Notes: generated by a model from the sequence alone, not told the origin. DNA of 64,000 bases from Leeuwenhoekiella parthenopeia (GCF_020782115.1 NZ_JAJGMW010000003.1:62001-126000); one strand, 5' to 3'; counted from the first letter of the stretch, positions 35,283 through 43,219 are shown. Numbers and translations are program-made.

Positions 35283-35612
35283 CTACTCTTTGGGCTCAAT
35301 CCATTCACCGGCAGCATTGATGTATGCTGTTTCGGCTTCAGCTCCTTCTTTTTCAAGCGTGAGTTTAAAAGTTTTCATTTCGGCATCTGCCCAGGCTTCA
35401 GTCACAGTTGCACCGGCCTTATCTTCTTTTACCGCATCTGTTACTGTAACAGGCAGATCAGAAACTTCAATAGGCGTGTATTTTTGAACGGGTGCTTCTA
35501 CCTGTGTTTTCGCTACGGCCATCTCACCACCGGTTTGTTCCTGAGCATTTATATTCTGTGTAGCGAAAAGCAAAGTTGCTGCTGCGGCTACGGTCATTAC
35601 CAGATTTTTCAT
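35283..35612 (-). CDS. Small secreted PepSY-like protein, copy 1
   Basis: The 109-residue protein has a signal peptide (MKNLVMTVAAAATLLFATQNINAQ) and a mature domain with ALTVT-type strand pattern: VTDAVKEDKAGATVTEAWADAEMKTFKLTL, then AETAYINAAGEWIEPKE. It is a tandem paralogue of the next gene upstream. The fold resembles PepSY/BLIP-like domains by strand pattern. Its function is unknown; it is presumably periplasmic. Confidence 0.75.
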   Translation of the reverse strand: MKNLVMTVAAAATLLFATQNINAQEQTGGEMAVAKTQVEAPVQKYTPIEVSDLPVTVTDAVKEDKAGATVTEAWADAEMKTFKLTLEKEGAEAETAYINAAGEWIEPKE

Positions 35613-35664
35613 AATTAAAGTATTTTGTGCACGAGTAGTGCGGATTATTGAATTTGATTAAAAT

Positions 35665-36000
35665 TTATTTTTTCTGAATTTTCACCCACTTACCTTCTTC
35701 ATTGATGTAAGCTGTTTCCATCTCAGCGCCTTCAGCCTGCAACATGAGTTTGTAGACTTTGAGTTTCTCATTGTAGAACGCCTGATCAACAGTTGCCCCG
35801 GCCTTATCTGCCGCTACTGCAGCAGTTACTTTTTCAGGTAAAGCTGAAGTTTCTACCTTTTCAAACCCATCCTGTTGTACAGGTGCCTGAACTTCGGTTT
35901 TGGTCATCGCTACATCTTCTGAAACGTTTTGAGCATTTATATTTTGTGTTGCAAATAGCATTGTTGCTGCTGCAGCTGCGGTCATAACTAGACTTTTCAT
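35665..36000 (-). CDS. Small secreted PepSY-like protein, copy 2
   Basis: The 111-residue protein has a nearly identical signal peptide to copy 1 (MKSLVMTAAAAATMLFATQ) and a similar mature part: AAVAADKAGATVDQAFYNEKLKVYKLML, then METAYINEEGKWV. The signal peptide is more conserved than the mature part, which suggests an old tandem duplication followed by divergence, or gene conversion at the 5' end. Both genes are on the minus strand with a 52-base gap. Confidence 0.75.
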   Translation of the reverse strand: MKSLVMTAAAAATMLFATQNINAQNVSEDVAMTKTEVQAPVQQDGFEKVETSALPEKVTAAVAADKAGATVDQAFYNEKLKVYKLMLQAEGAEMETAYINEEGKWVKIQKK

Positions 36001-36162
36001 AATTTTTAGATTTTATAGAATTGTAATTTGTTTTATTCAAGAGTTTCATTCGTAAACTCGGGAGATATAATAACAAGATTGTACCAAAACCTGAAGCAGA
36101 CCTATTGATCCTATAAAGTTTTGAATACTAGATAACTAAAAAATACTGCGAAGAATCAGAAA

Positions 36163-36186
36163 CTGTGGAACAGCATATATTCCACA
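36163..36186. repeat. Small hairpin CTGTGGAA / TTCCACA
   Basis: The inverted repeat precedes the PepSY-like gene copy 2 on the minus strand and shares its TGTGGA/TCCACA arms with the adjacent terminator-like hairpin at 36189. Confidence 0.5.
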
Positions 36187-36188
36187 AA

Positions 36189-36215
36189 AAAAGTGTGGAT
36201 TTTTTCCACACTTTT
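36189..36215 (-). terminator. Terminator, probably of the arfB-like operon now cut off by the mobile element
   Basis: AAAAGTGTGGA and TCCACACTTTT form an 11-bp stem with a five-base loop, followed by seven T on the minus strand. The nearest minus-strand gene upstream outside the element is the arfB-like gene at 44344. Without the element, this hairpin would lie about 120 bases after it. The region from 36001 to 36274 holds no gene. Confidence 0.7.
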
Positions 36216-36274
36216 AGAAAACATTTATCTGAAAACTAAAAATCTATAATCGATTTTTAAAAGTAAAGTTTTAG

Positions 36275-36301
36275 TTTTTTAAAAACCTATCTTAACTAAA
36301 T
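36275..36301 (+). repeat. Left terminal inverted repeat of the Mu-type element
   Basis: It is 27 bases, containing AAAAACCTATCTTAACTAAA, and is the perfect reverse complement of 44255-44281. Confidence 0.9.
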
Positions 36302-36306
36302 AAAAA

Positions 36307-36350
36307 GAGAGTTTAAAAAGTGGTGAAAAACATATATTATCCAAACTCTC
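36307..36350. promoter_or_regulatory. Inverted repeat just inside the left end
   Basis: GAGAGTTT (36307-36314) and AAACTCTC (36343-36350) are perfect 8-bp arms 28 bases apart, between the terminal repeat and the first ORF. They may be an operator or an accessory transposase site. Confidence 0.45.
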
Positions 36351-36369
36351 ATTTTTGTATATTTGCTTT

Positions 36370-36546
36370 ATGAAGACTGCTAATCCATACGCTAATAAAG
36401 AGGGAAGACCTGTATTAGGTAAATTCTTTGAATTTGCAGCGTGGGAACGTGAGCAGGAACTAAAAAGGCGTTCTAAACTACCTAATAACGAAATAGAACG
36501 CCTTGAAGCTGCTGAAAACAACTTAGCTAACAAAATGCTAAGTTAA
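36370..36546 (+). CDS. Small protein of unknown function at the left end of the element
   Basis: The 58-residue product begins MKTANPYANKEGRPVLGKFFEF and is a charged helical protein without recognised domain. A TATATTTG box at 36358-36365 lies directly before the ATG, so the transcript would be almost leaderless if that box is used. The gene runs against the other left-end gene, with a 4-base tail overlap. Its position at the end of a Mu-like element resembles cargo or late accessory genes. Confidence 0.5.
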   Translation: MKTANPYANKEGRPVLGKFFEFAAWEREQELKRRSKLPNNEIERLEAAENNLANKMLS

Positions 36547-37136
36547 TCATCTTGAAGCTCTAATAGTACCTTATACGGCTTATTACTGTAAGCCTTAATC
36601 TCGTAGGCTTGCACATTCTCACCTTTAGTAAAAGGAAAACTAAACTCCTCAATAACGATTTCTAAGATACCCAATTCATTCAAGGGGTGAGAATACACAC
36701 TTAAAGACTGTGCCTCTCTTAAAAAGACTGCAAGCAGCTGAAAATCATATATAGGAAAGCAATCCTCATACTTACCATACATTATAGAACTCATTAAAAT
36801 ACCTTTGATGTTTATTTCATAATCATCTTGGTTCCAACGCTCTTTAATAGTTCCGTTAAGTGCCTTTCCTGGCTTATTTGAAATTTTGCGAGGTTTACGC
36901 CTTATTATAGTGTTTTTGCCTTGAATATCAACTATAGGTTCATAAGGCAATAAAAATTTGACTTTACGTGGTTCTGTCTCTCCGGGAGGTATTATGATTG
37001 CTTCAAGATATAAAGGGAAATATTGATTTTCAGCCGATATAAACGATCTTTGAGAAAGACTTATATCATTGACATCCTGTACAAATAAGTCCTGTACAAT
37101 CTTAGGCAAATAATTATTAAAGTTATCTGTATTCAT
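36543..37136 (-). CDS. Phage-like protein of unknown function, possibly DUF6046
   Basis: The 197-residue protein starts MNTDNFNNYLPKIVQDLFVQ and has a core KERWNQDDYEINIKGILM, then ELGILEIVIEEFSFPFTKGENVQAYEIKAYSN. This strand-rich pattern resembles the DUF6046 family of Bacteroidetes phage and prophage proteins, which sits near tail or baseplate genes; I am not certain of the family. It is separated from the capsid gene by a terminator and 178 bases, so it has its own promoter. Confidence 0.6.
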   Translation of the reverse strand: MNTDNFNNYLPKIVQDLFVQDVNDISLSQRSFISAENQYFPLYLEAIIIPPGETEPRKVKFLLPYEPIVDIQGKNTIIRRKPRKISNKPGKALNGTIKERWNQDDYEINIKGILMSSIMYGKYEDCFPIYDFQLLAVFLREAQSLSVYSHPLNELGILEIVIEEFSFPFTKGENVQAYEIKAYSNKPYKVLLELQDD

Positions 37137-37200
37137 AGTTTTAATTTATATTTTTGAAATTGATTGGTGCTATGGTTATTTATTGACTTCGCATCCCCAG

Positions 37201-37232
37201 AGCCGCTAAAGTGAGTACACATTTTAGCGGCT
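37201..37232. promoter_or_regulatory. Hairpin upstream of the DUF6046-like gene
   Basis: AGCCGCTAAA and TTTAGCGGCT form a 10-bp perfect stem separated by 12 bases. On the minus strand it has no T run, so it may be an operator or leader structure; on the plus strand it is followed by TCTTTATT. Confidence 0.5.
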
Positions 37233-37244
37233 TCTTTATTACGC

Positions 37245-37274
37245 AAAAAACCGTCTATAGAAATAGACGGCTTA
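37245..37274 (-). terminator. Terminator after the capsid gene
   Basis: AAGCCGTCTAT and ATAGACGG form the stem, followed on the minus strand by TTTTTT. It ends the ner-to-capsid operon. Confidence 0.85.
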
Positions 37275-37314
37275 ATGACCTGAGAAACTTCTTTTAAAGA
37301 ACGTTTAGCGAATC

Positions 37315-38193
37315 TTAGACCTTAGAGCCTACTATTGCGCCTATTGCTTTATTACGTATTGGCAGAGCTATAAATCTCTTATCAAATCCTACTACCGTAG
37401 CTCGTAACTCTGGATCGTTTTGACGCTCATACATTTTAACTGTACCGTCTGCTTTCATAACCTCTTCTGAAGAGAAAGCAAAAGAGCTAAACGTATCAGT
37501 TTCTTCTGCTATAGAACCAAAAGGCTTTTTCTGAAAAGTGGTAGCGTTGTAAAGAGGATTCTTAGTGAACTCTAACATGTTGAAACCTGCAAATCTTTTT
37601 GGCTTACCATTTACAAAGTCAGTAATATCCTTAAAGGCTTTTAAATCGTGTAAAATTAAATCCTCAGTGTGATGAGGGTCTAAAACTAGATAACGCATAT
37701 CGTAAGGGACATCTAAATCGTCAAACTTGCGTTTTAACAATAGAATATTTTCAACAGTTACACGCTTTGTTCCCTCTCCATTGTCTGCTCCTGTAGTTGG
37801 GATGACTGGTGTTAATATTCCATCAGCATTAGGGGCGTAAGCGTGTGCAGCTTTCATAAAGGTTTTCTTTCTCAGGCTCATTCTATGACCATAAAGAACC
37901 GTTTCCATTTTATCGTAACTGCGTTCTACTTCATCTGGATGCCTCACTAAGGTATTCTCAGTTTCAAATAAATCTAGCTCAAAAGACAAAGGCGTATCGT
38001 CACGCTCTTTTATCACAATTGGGTAGGTTGTATTGTTTATCAATACATCAGGATCAAATCCAGCATCAGCCATATTGATAATATCATACTCAGCCATCGG
38101 GCTAAAGTCTCGGGCAAAGTTTAGAAATGATGCCTCGGGATAATAATGTTTCATAATCTGGCTAGTCCAGATTTGCTTGTTTAGTGTACTCAT
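37315..38193 (-). CDS. Major capsid protein, HK97-fold type
   Basis: The 292-residue protein resembles major head subunits of Mu-like and other tailed phages. It has an N-terminal helix-rich arm (LNKQIWTSQIMKHYYPEASF), the NTTYPIVIKERDDTPLSFELD strand region expected of the E-loop, VENILLLKRKFDDLDVPYDMRYLVLDP, which matches the spine helix and following strand of the P domain, and a C-terminal VVGFDKRFIALPIRNKAIGAIV strand. It lies 18 bases after the prohead protease gene, the standard arrangement in head modules. It is the last gene before a terminator. No decoration, portal or terminase gene follows. Confidence 0.8.
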   Translation of the reverse strand: MSTLNKQIWTSQIMKHYYPEASFLNFARDFSPMAEYDIINMADAGFDPDVLINNTTYPIVIKERDDTPLSFELDLFETENTLVRHPDEVERSYDKMETVLYGHRMSLRKKTFMKAAHAYAPNADGILTPVIPTTGADNGEGTKRVTVENILLLKRKFDDLDVPYDMRYLVLDPHHTEDLILHDLKAFKDITDFVNGKPKRFAGFNMLEFTKNPLYNATTFQKKPFGSIAEETDTFSSFAFSSEEVMKADGTVKMYERQNDPELRATVVGFDKRFIALPIRNKAIGAIVGSKV

Positions 38194-38211
38194 GTTTATA
38201 TAAAATTTAGA

Positions 38212-39084
38212 TTATTTTTTAAATTGATTATCAACGAGCTGTTGAAATAAAACGGGATTGTTTTCTAGTTCCTTAGGAGCGTATAATCTGTAGTCTTCTA
38301 AATCCCATTCAGCTTTAGCCTTGGTGCTAGTATCCTTACCAGAATTGGTGATTTTACGCTGCTCAACGAGTTCTAAAAGCGATAAGGTTTTAAGATTTAA
38401 CAAACTCATTACAGTAGCCTTACCCTTTTTAAAATCCTCTTTAAATAGCTTTGTGTAAAGCTCTTTTGTAACTGGGTCTAACTTCTTACGTTCGCTCAGT
38501 AGTTCAAGTAATTCATGAGCCTCTTCCTCTTGATGGTTTTCTACTTTTTCTATCTGAGCTTTGAGTTTGATATTTTCAGAATTCAGGTTTTGAACTAGTT
38601 TTAATATCTGGGAGTGTTCTGGGGTCTGATACAGCTTTAATAAATTTGTTGCTGTATTGGTTGCCGTTAATTGTATTAGGCTTAGTTCTGCTAACTCTTC
38701 ATCATTATAAAGGCGTAAGGCATTTTGATTTGAGCCAACATCAACAATTGATATTTCATAAAGCTTGCATTTTTTTATAGTATCGCCCGCTCTATCATCA
38801 GGATTAAACTTTATACCTACGCTTGCGCTCTTTAGAAAGCCTCTCTCAACCTTTCCTGCTATCTCCTTAGCTTTGGGGTCATCCATATCAAAAACGGCAT
38901 CAGCGTAAAGCTTATCACTTTCTACAGATAGGTTTTCCCAACGTCCAATTATAGTGGGGCGTTCGTGCATATAAAGCATAATAGGGTTTCTCTCAAATTG
39001 GGTAAGATCAATACCGCTTGTGAGTAGTTTAAAGCCGTGATCGTTTAGGCTCTCGTCTGATACTAAAAATCTGTGTTTCTTCAT
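38212..39084 (-). CDS. HK97-type prohead protease with C-terminal scaffold-like region
   Basis: The 290-residue protein has the serine protease pattern of phage prohead proteases: histidine in IMLYMHERPTIIGRW (H40), serine in GFLKSASVGIKF (S88), and the later LYEISIVDVGSNQNAL segment near residue 110. Residues 150-290 are helical and charged, with heptad-like ENIKLKAQIEKVENHQEEEAHELLELL, a likely internal scaffold (delta domain). It would assemble and mature the capsid made by the next gene. It lies 5 bases after an unknown ORF. Confidence 0.83.
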   Translation of the reverse strand: MKKHRFLVSDESLNDHGFKLLTSGIDLTQFERNPIMLYMHERPTIIGRWENLSVESDKLYADAVFDMDDPKAKEIAGKVERGFLKSASVGIKFNPDDRAGDTIKKCKLYEISIVDVGSNQNALRLYNDEELAELSLIQLTATNTATNLLKLYQTPEHSQILKLVQNLNSENIKLKAQIEKVENHQEEEAHELLELLSERKKLDPVTKELYTKLFKEDFKKGKATVMSLLNLKTLSLLELVEQRKITNSGKDTSTKAKAEWDLEDYRLYAPKELENNPVLFQQLVDNQFKK

Positions 39085-39089
39085 TGTTA

Positions 39090-39428
39090 TTATTTAAGGT
39101 TATGTATATCTCTAAAATCTCCTTTGTTGTATCGGTCATCCAGTAAAGCATCTAAAAACTCAGATTCTTCTAAAGTGACCATTTGCGAAGCCACTTTTGA
39201 AAGCCCGTAGATTACATCTATATCAACTTTATCGTAATCGTTTAACTCCATAAATGAAAGATCTTTAATGGCGTTAATGATGCTTCTTAATGCTTTGGCT
39301 TTCTCAAGATGTGTATCAAACGAAACCAAAGCGGTAGTTAAAGGCTTGTCAAGTGTTTGCTCTTTTGAAAAAAAACAGTTAACCTCTTTTAAGGCTTCCA
39401 TGTTTATTTTTGTGATTCTATTTTCCAT
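39090..39428 (-). CDS. Unknown protein between the MuB-like and head genes
   Basis: The 112-residue acidic helical protein begins MENRITKINMEALKEV and ends FRDIHNLK. No domain is recognised. It lies 25 bases after the 144-residue ORF and 5 bases before the protease gene, so it belongs to the same transcript. Its position could fit a head-assembly or regulatory role, but this is only positional. Confidence 0.65.
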   Translation of the reverse strand: MENRITKINMEALKEVNCFFSKEQTLDKPLTTALVSFDTHLEKAKALRSIINAIKDLSFMELNDYDKVDIDVIYGLSKVASQMVTLEESEFLDALLDDRYNKGDFRDIHNLK

Positions 39429-39453
39429 AATTTAAAAGCGTTTTAAAAGGTTA

Positions 39454-39888
39454 TTATTTACCGTTTCTTCTTGTTTTTCTAGAGGGTAGCTCTCCGTACA
39501 TTTCACGGTAGTGTTTATTGAAAAAAATCATTTCTTTACGGCTAATACTTAAGTCATTCACAACGCTGATATATATTAAGCCTAAGCAGTAGTTTTTATC
39601 TTTTTTACCACGGTCATCTATATGACCTACTGCCTTTTCATATTTTATCAAATGCACCAACAATTTATCAACCTCCCCTATGTGCATTTGATACCAGTTC
39701 CAGAACTGAGGCAGTTTAAGCAAGTACATATTATTAGGGTGATGGCGTTCTAGCATAAGATTGCCATACTCCCAGATCATTACATGCCAATCTTCCTCAG
39801 TGATTTCAAATAAATCCATTAGAAGCTCTTTATCTTTAGCTATTACCTTCTTTGATTTATTACCTTGCGATTGCGTTGTTGTTTTCAT
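39454..39888 (-). CDS. Unknown protein after the MuB-like ATPase
   Basis: The 144-residue protein has a basic N-terminus (NKSKKVIAKDKELL), a central WHVMIWEYGNLMLERH segment, and a very basic end LPSRKTRRNGK. Its start overlaps the stop of the ATPase gene (ATGA). No family is recognised. It is conserved in position with the small early genes that follow A and B in Mu-like phages. Confidence 0.65.
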   Translation of the reverse strand: MKTTTQSQGNKSKKVIAKDKELLMDLFEITEEDWHVMIWEYGNLMLERHHPNNMYLLKLPQFWNWYQMHIGEVDKLLVHLIKYEKAVGHIDDRGKKDKNYCLGLIYISVVNDLSISRKEMIFFNKHYREMYGELPSRKTRRNGK

Positions 39889-40715
39889 TCTGAATACTTT
39901 AAGTTGTGAATAGAATTGCGTACATATCTGAAATTGCCTAGCCTGTACATAGCTCGAATGCTTTCTTCATCGGTTACACCGTTATTCATACAGATGCTTT
40001 TTATCTCAAGCTTACTAGGCTCTACTAAGTGTTGCCATTGAGCTACACGGCCGTAGAATTCTGGCATTCCTATTTTGTTTTTGTCTGAGCCTTTTTTGAT
40101 ATTCAATAAGAGGTATTCTACACCTGCTATAATGATTCCGGCATTGTTCTCTATACCGTCCAGCATATCTTGTATGTACATCAGGCAATTAGCGGAAAGC
40201 TTACTGGCTTCATCGATAATCAAAAGGGAATCCTCTTTTTTATTGAACTCTTCAATGATATATTTAACCATTTCAAAGTCTGAGGCTAAGTAATTTATAC
40301 CCATTGATTTTAGTATCTCGCTTAAGAACTGCTTAGACCTCATAGAACGGGTACAAGTGACCATAAACGTGTTAGAATGGCTCTCGTAATAGTTTACTAA
40401 GGCGGTTGTTTTACCTGCACCTGTGTAACCTATAATACCTATCATTGTGCGACGGTTACGAGCTTCATCGCATTTGTTTTGAACGGTTGAAAAGTTTGTT
40501 GTTTCAACTATAGCCCAATCTTTAGCCCTGAAAAAGCTTTTGATTTTGTGCAGCATACTATCGTTTACACGCTCCCAAACATTATTTTGAATATTAGAGA
40601 GGGTAGCAGAACTAACACCTATCATTTCGGCTAGTTTCTTCTGGCTCACTTCTTTTTTCTGAGTAAATTGACTAACTAAGTCTTGAATCTCTTGTTGTAA
40701 TTCGGTTTTTTTCAT
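39885..40715 (-). CDS. MuB-like AAA ATPase with N-terminal helix-turn-helix
   Basis: The 276-residue protein has an XRE-like HTH at about residues 20-62 (VSQKKLAEMIGVSSATLSNIQNN) and an AAA domain with Walker A GYTGAGKT at 96-103, Walker B LLIIDEA at 164-170, and a sensor-like NAGIIIAGVEYLLL. This is the MuB/TniB arrangement: an ATP-dependent DNA-binding protein that selects target DNA and activates the transposase. It follows the transposase gene by about 20 bases. Confidence 0.93.
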   Translation of the reverse strand: MKKTELQQEIQDLVSQFTQKKEVSQKKLAEMIGVSSATLSNIQNNVWERVNDSMLHKIKSFFRAKDWAIVETTNFSTVQNKCDEARNRRTMIGIIGYTGAGKTTALVNYYESHSNTFMVTCTRSMRSKQFLSEILKSMGINYLASDFEMVKYIIEEFNKKEDSLLIIDEASKLSANCLMYIQDMLDGIENNAGIIIAGVEYLLLNIKKGSDKNKIGMPEFYGRVAQWQHLVEPSKLEIKSICMNNGVTDEESIRAMYRLGNFRYVRNSIHNLKYSE

Positions 40716-40735
40716 AGTTTTGAGTAACTTTTATA

Positions 40736-42898
40736 TCATTTTTGGTTGGGCTTTCCAACCACTTTTAAAGAGCCTAATTTGAGGGGCTCTTTTTTTTGTA
40801 ATAACCTCTCGTGTGCATCAGGGTTAACACCTTTTCGGGTGATGACTTTGATAGGTTTAAAATTGCGCTCCTCTTCATCATCTTTACTTATATTCTTTTG
40901 TTGTAAAAACAGATTATGGAGTTTAGTCTCCTCAGCGTTAACCGTGTTTTTATCTAGGCTTAACGGGTGTGCAATTTCTAGTTCATCTTTATTAATAGCC
41001 CTAAGTCCCTTATCTATAATATCCTCGGTTTGCTCTTTTAAGAAATTGTTGTAGCTCTTATTTTTAGCCTCAATTATGGCAGTTTTAAGCTCTTCATTTT
41101 CGTCTCTATCTGCTACAGACATGTGTATATCTACGGCTTTACGACATTCACAAATAGGTGTGTCATGCTCCAAATCAAACAGCATAACCGTATCTAGATC
41201 GTTAGGATCATAGCGCACTGCAACCCTAACCCCTTGCAAAGTGGCTTTAAGTTCATGTTGGTGTATCTCGTAGCAATATTCTGTTTTGCGGTATTTTAAC
41301 TTAACCATACCACGTTTTATAGTATGCTTGGTTTTAGTCCAGAACATAAGCGCTGTTTTAACTGCATCCATTTCTACAGCTTTTGGCTTTGGCATACCTC
41401 TGTAAACAGTACTAGGGGCTTTCTTTTCGCCTAGTGAGCGTTGGTTATAGGTTGCAATCATTACAGAAATACGATGCATCATTTCTTTAGTGGTAACAGT
41501 TCGTTTTCTGGCTATTTCTGCTAAAAAATCATCATTAGGACGAGCGTTTAAACGCTTGCTTTTTATACCCTCACCTATGTAGTCATCGTATAAGGCACAC
41601 TCTACAGATTGAAATGCACCAAAGAACCGCTCTATGTAAGATTTATCTTTTGCATTGCGTACTTTGGAATGTCTCCAGTAAACAGATAGCTTTTCCATTT
41701 GAGCTTTTAGCTCTATAATTTCTTCGGTCTTATTTGCAGAAAAGTTGTCTGAAACGATCTCAGCAGGTAGATGCCCCTCACTCATTACAGCCATTTTAAG
41801 AGCTTGCATAATGCTATAGCGGTCTTCGCTATGTGCAATATCAAAACCTACTATTTTACGGCTGCAAACGTCTATAACAGCAAATAAATAGAGCCTTATA
41901 ACCTTAGTGCGGCTCTCATTCCAACAGAAAAACTGCACAGGAGTACCGTCTATCATCCACACATTACCCGGGTATGTAGGTAATTTTCTAACAGCGTGTG
42001 GTAATAACCAATCGTCAAAATGTTTCGCACCGTATCTATGTTGATTTACAAGGGTTTTAAACTTCTTATCCTTACTCATTAAGCTTTTAACCCAACTTTC
42101 AGTAACTGTAGGTTTGCCCTCCTGTAAACAGTGGTGATTTATTAAATCTGTAGCAACACGGTAAGCGTAAACTTTAGGATGACTCAATATAGAAAGCGCT
42201 AAAGCCTTGTGAAATTCGTCTGTTTTCTGGCGGTGATTGTTCTGCTTTGTATTCTTTATAGCAATCATTTCTATAAAACTTTGATCGCTATACTCTCTAG
42301 CCTCTCTGAGGTCTTTTAAACGCTTTCTAAAGTGAACAAGGCTATCAGTATTAGTAGTTAGTGTTACGCGTGTTCTAACGTCTAAATAGTGGTCAAAACC
42401 TACAGAAACCTTACCTCTAAAGGCTTTGTACTTTGTTCCTGTAATTTCGAGCATTCTAACCCAAAACGCATGATCTTTGGCAGATTGAGCCGCAAGCTCT
42501 TCACAACGTTTAGGATTGTGGGCGTACCACTCACGGTAAGTTTCTAAATATTTAAACCATTGGGTATTGTAAGCCTCTACTAATGACTGTCGCTCTTTGT
42601 CAAACCTAAAAAGCTTATCTTTCTCAGCTTCTTGTAGGGCTTTTTCTAGTGCTTCTTGTTGCTCTAGGTATTGTTTTTTAGCATACTCATTTGAAGTTGG
42701 TATATTGTATTTCTTCCGACTTCTTGGCGGTACGCTATCAAGATTAACCAAATAACCTTTTCCGTTTGGGTTTGGAATGTTTTCCCACGAGTTTGACTTA
42801 CCAGTGCGGAACTCCGATAAAGCTTTTAGAACAAAGCCTTCGGACATTCCTAATTCTTCAAGTACATGATGAGAAACAAAACCTATCATACTAACCAT
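40736..42898 (-). CDS. MuA-like DDE transposase
   Basis: The 720-residue protein has an N-terminal DNA-binding region (residues 1-60 with HHVLEELGMSEGF), helical end-binding domains, and an rve-type core with catalytic D317 (WMIDGT), D384 (EIVSDNF) and E423 (YIERFFGAF). A beta-barrel domain follows (VKLKYRKTEYCYE), then a basic C-terminal part for the ATPase contact. It is the enzyme for replicative transposition. The start is ATG 42898, overlapping the Ner-like gene by 8 bases. All catalytic residues are present, so it may be active. Confidence 0.94.
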   Translation of the reverse strand: MVSMIGFVSHHVLEELGMSEGFVLKALSEFRTGKSNSWENIPNPNGKGYLVNLDSVPPRSRKKYNIPTSNEYAKKQYLEQQEALEKALQEAEKDKLFRFDKERQSLVEAYNTQWFKYLETYREWYAHNPKRCEELAAQSAKDHAFWVRMLEITGTKYKAFRGKVSVGFDHYLDVRTRVTLTTNTDSLVHFRKRLKDLREAREYSDQSFIEMIAIKNTKQNNHRQKTDEFHKALALSILSHPKVYAYRVATDLINHHCLQEGKPTVTESWVKSLMSKDKKFKTLVNQHRYGAKHFDDWLLPHAVRKLPTYPGNVWMIDGTPVQFFCWNESRTKVIRLYLFAVIDVCSRKIVGFDIAHSEDRYSIMQALKMAVMSEGHLPAEIVSDNFSANKTEEIIELKAQMEKLSVYWRHSKVRNAKDKSYIERFFGAFQSVECALYDDYIGEGIKSKRLNARPNDDFLAEIARKRTVTTKEMMHRISVMIATYNQRSLGEKKAPSTVYRGMPKPKAVEMDAVKTALMFWTKTKHTIKRGMVKLKYRKTEYCYEIHQHELKATLQGVRVAVRYDPNDLDTVMLFDLEHDTPICECRKAVDIHMSVADRDENEELKTAIIEAKNKSYNNFLKEQTEDIIDKGLRAINKDELEIAHPLSLDKNTVNAEETKLHNLFLQQKNISKDDEEERNFKPIKVITRKGVNPDAHERLLQKKEPLKLGSLKVVGKPNQK

Positions 42899-43115
42899 TT
42901 AGATTGTTCTCACACTCTTCTATTGAAGCCTGAATTTTCTTCCTAACCTTAATAATCGCTTTATTCATTTGAATAAAGGTTTTAAACGAGCAGTCCTCAC
43001 CGTTTAAAAAGTTGTAAACTGTTTTATGAGATAAACCGCTTTCCTCAACAATTAATTTTTTTGAGCCTCTTGGAAGATTAGCATAGACTTCCTTCAATTT
43101 TTCGTTTATTTGCAT
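42891..43115 (-). CDS. Small Ner/Cro-like HTH regulator
   Basis: The 74-residue protein carries a helix-turn-helix (KLIVEESGLSHKTVYNFLNG) at about residues 19-38. It is the first gene of the leftward operon, facing the repressor across a 104-base region with palindromes, the place occupied by ner in Mu and cro in lambda. It probably shuts down repressor transcription. Confidence 0.75.
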   Translation of the reverse strand: MQINEKLKEVYANLPRGSKKLIVEESGLSHKTVYNFLNGEDCSFKTFIQMNKAIIKVRKKIQASIEECENNLNG

Positions 43116-43144
43116 ATCAGTTACCGATTAATTATGACACAAAT

Positions 43145-43215
43145 ATATCAATAATTGATATTTAAATACCTAAAAATGAAATTATTTTTTGATAGACTAA
43201 CTAAATCAATAATTA
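43145..43215. promoter_or_regulatory. Operator region between repressor and Ner-like genes
   Basis: A perfect 17-bp palindrome ATATCAATAATTGATAT lies at 43145-43161, and a related site with ATCAATAATTA lies at 43205-43215, just before the repressor ATG. A third, weaker relative (CGATTAATTATGA) is at about 43129. This arrangement fits a switch bound by the two HTH proteins. Confidence 0.65.
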
Positions 43216-43219
43216 TGTT

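Noticed and set aside
36061-36120. Sigma-54-like promoter (TTGGTACAATCTTGTT on the minus strand) before the PepSY-like genes
   Set aside because: The distance between the GG and TTG parts is one base short of the -24/-12 spacing and the GC of the -12 element is missing, so I did not annotate it.
36307-36350. CRISPR-like repeats and other repeat arrays in the element
   Set aside because: The repeats are short inverted or phased sites without regular spacers, and no cas gene is present in the window.
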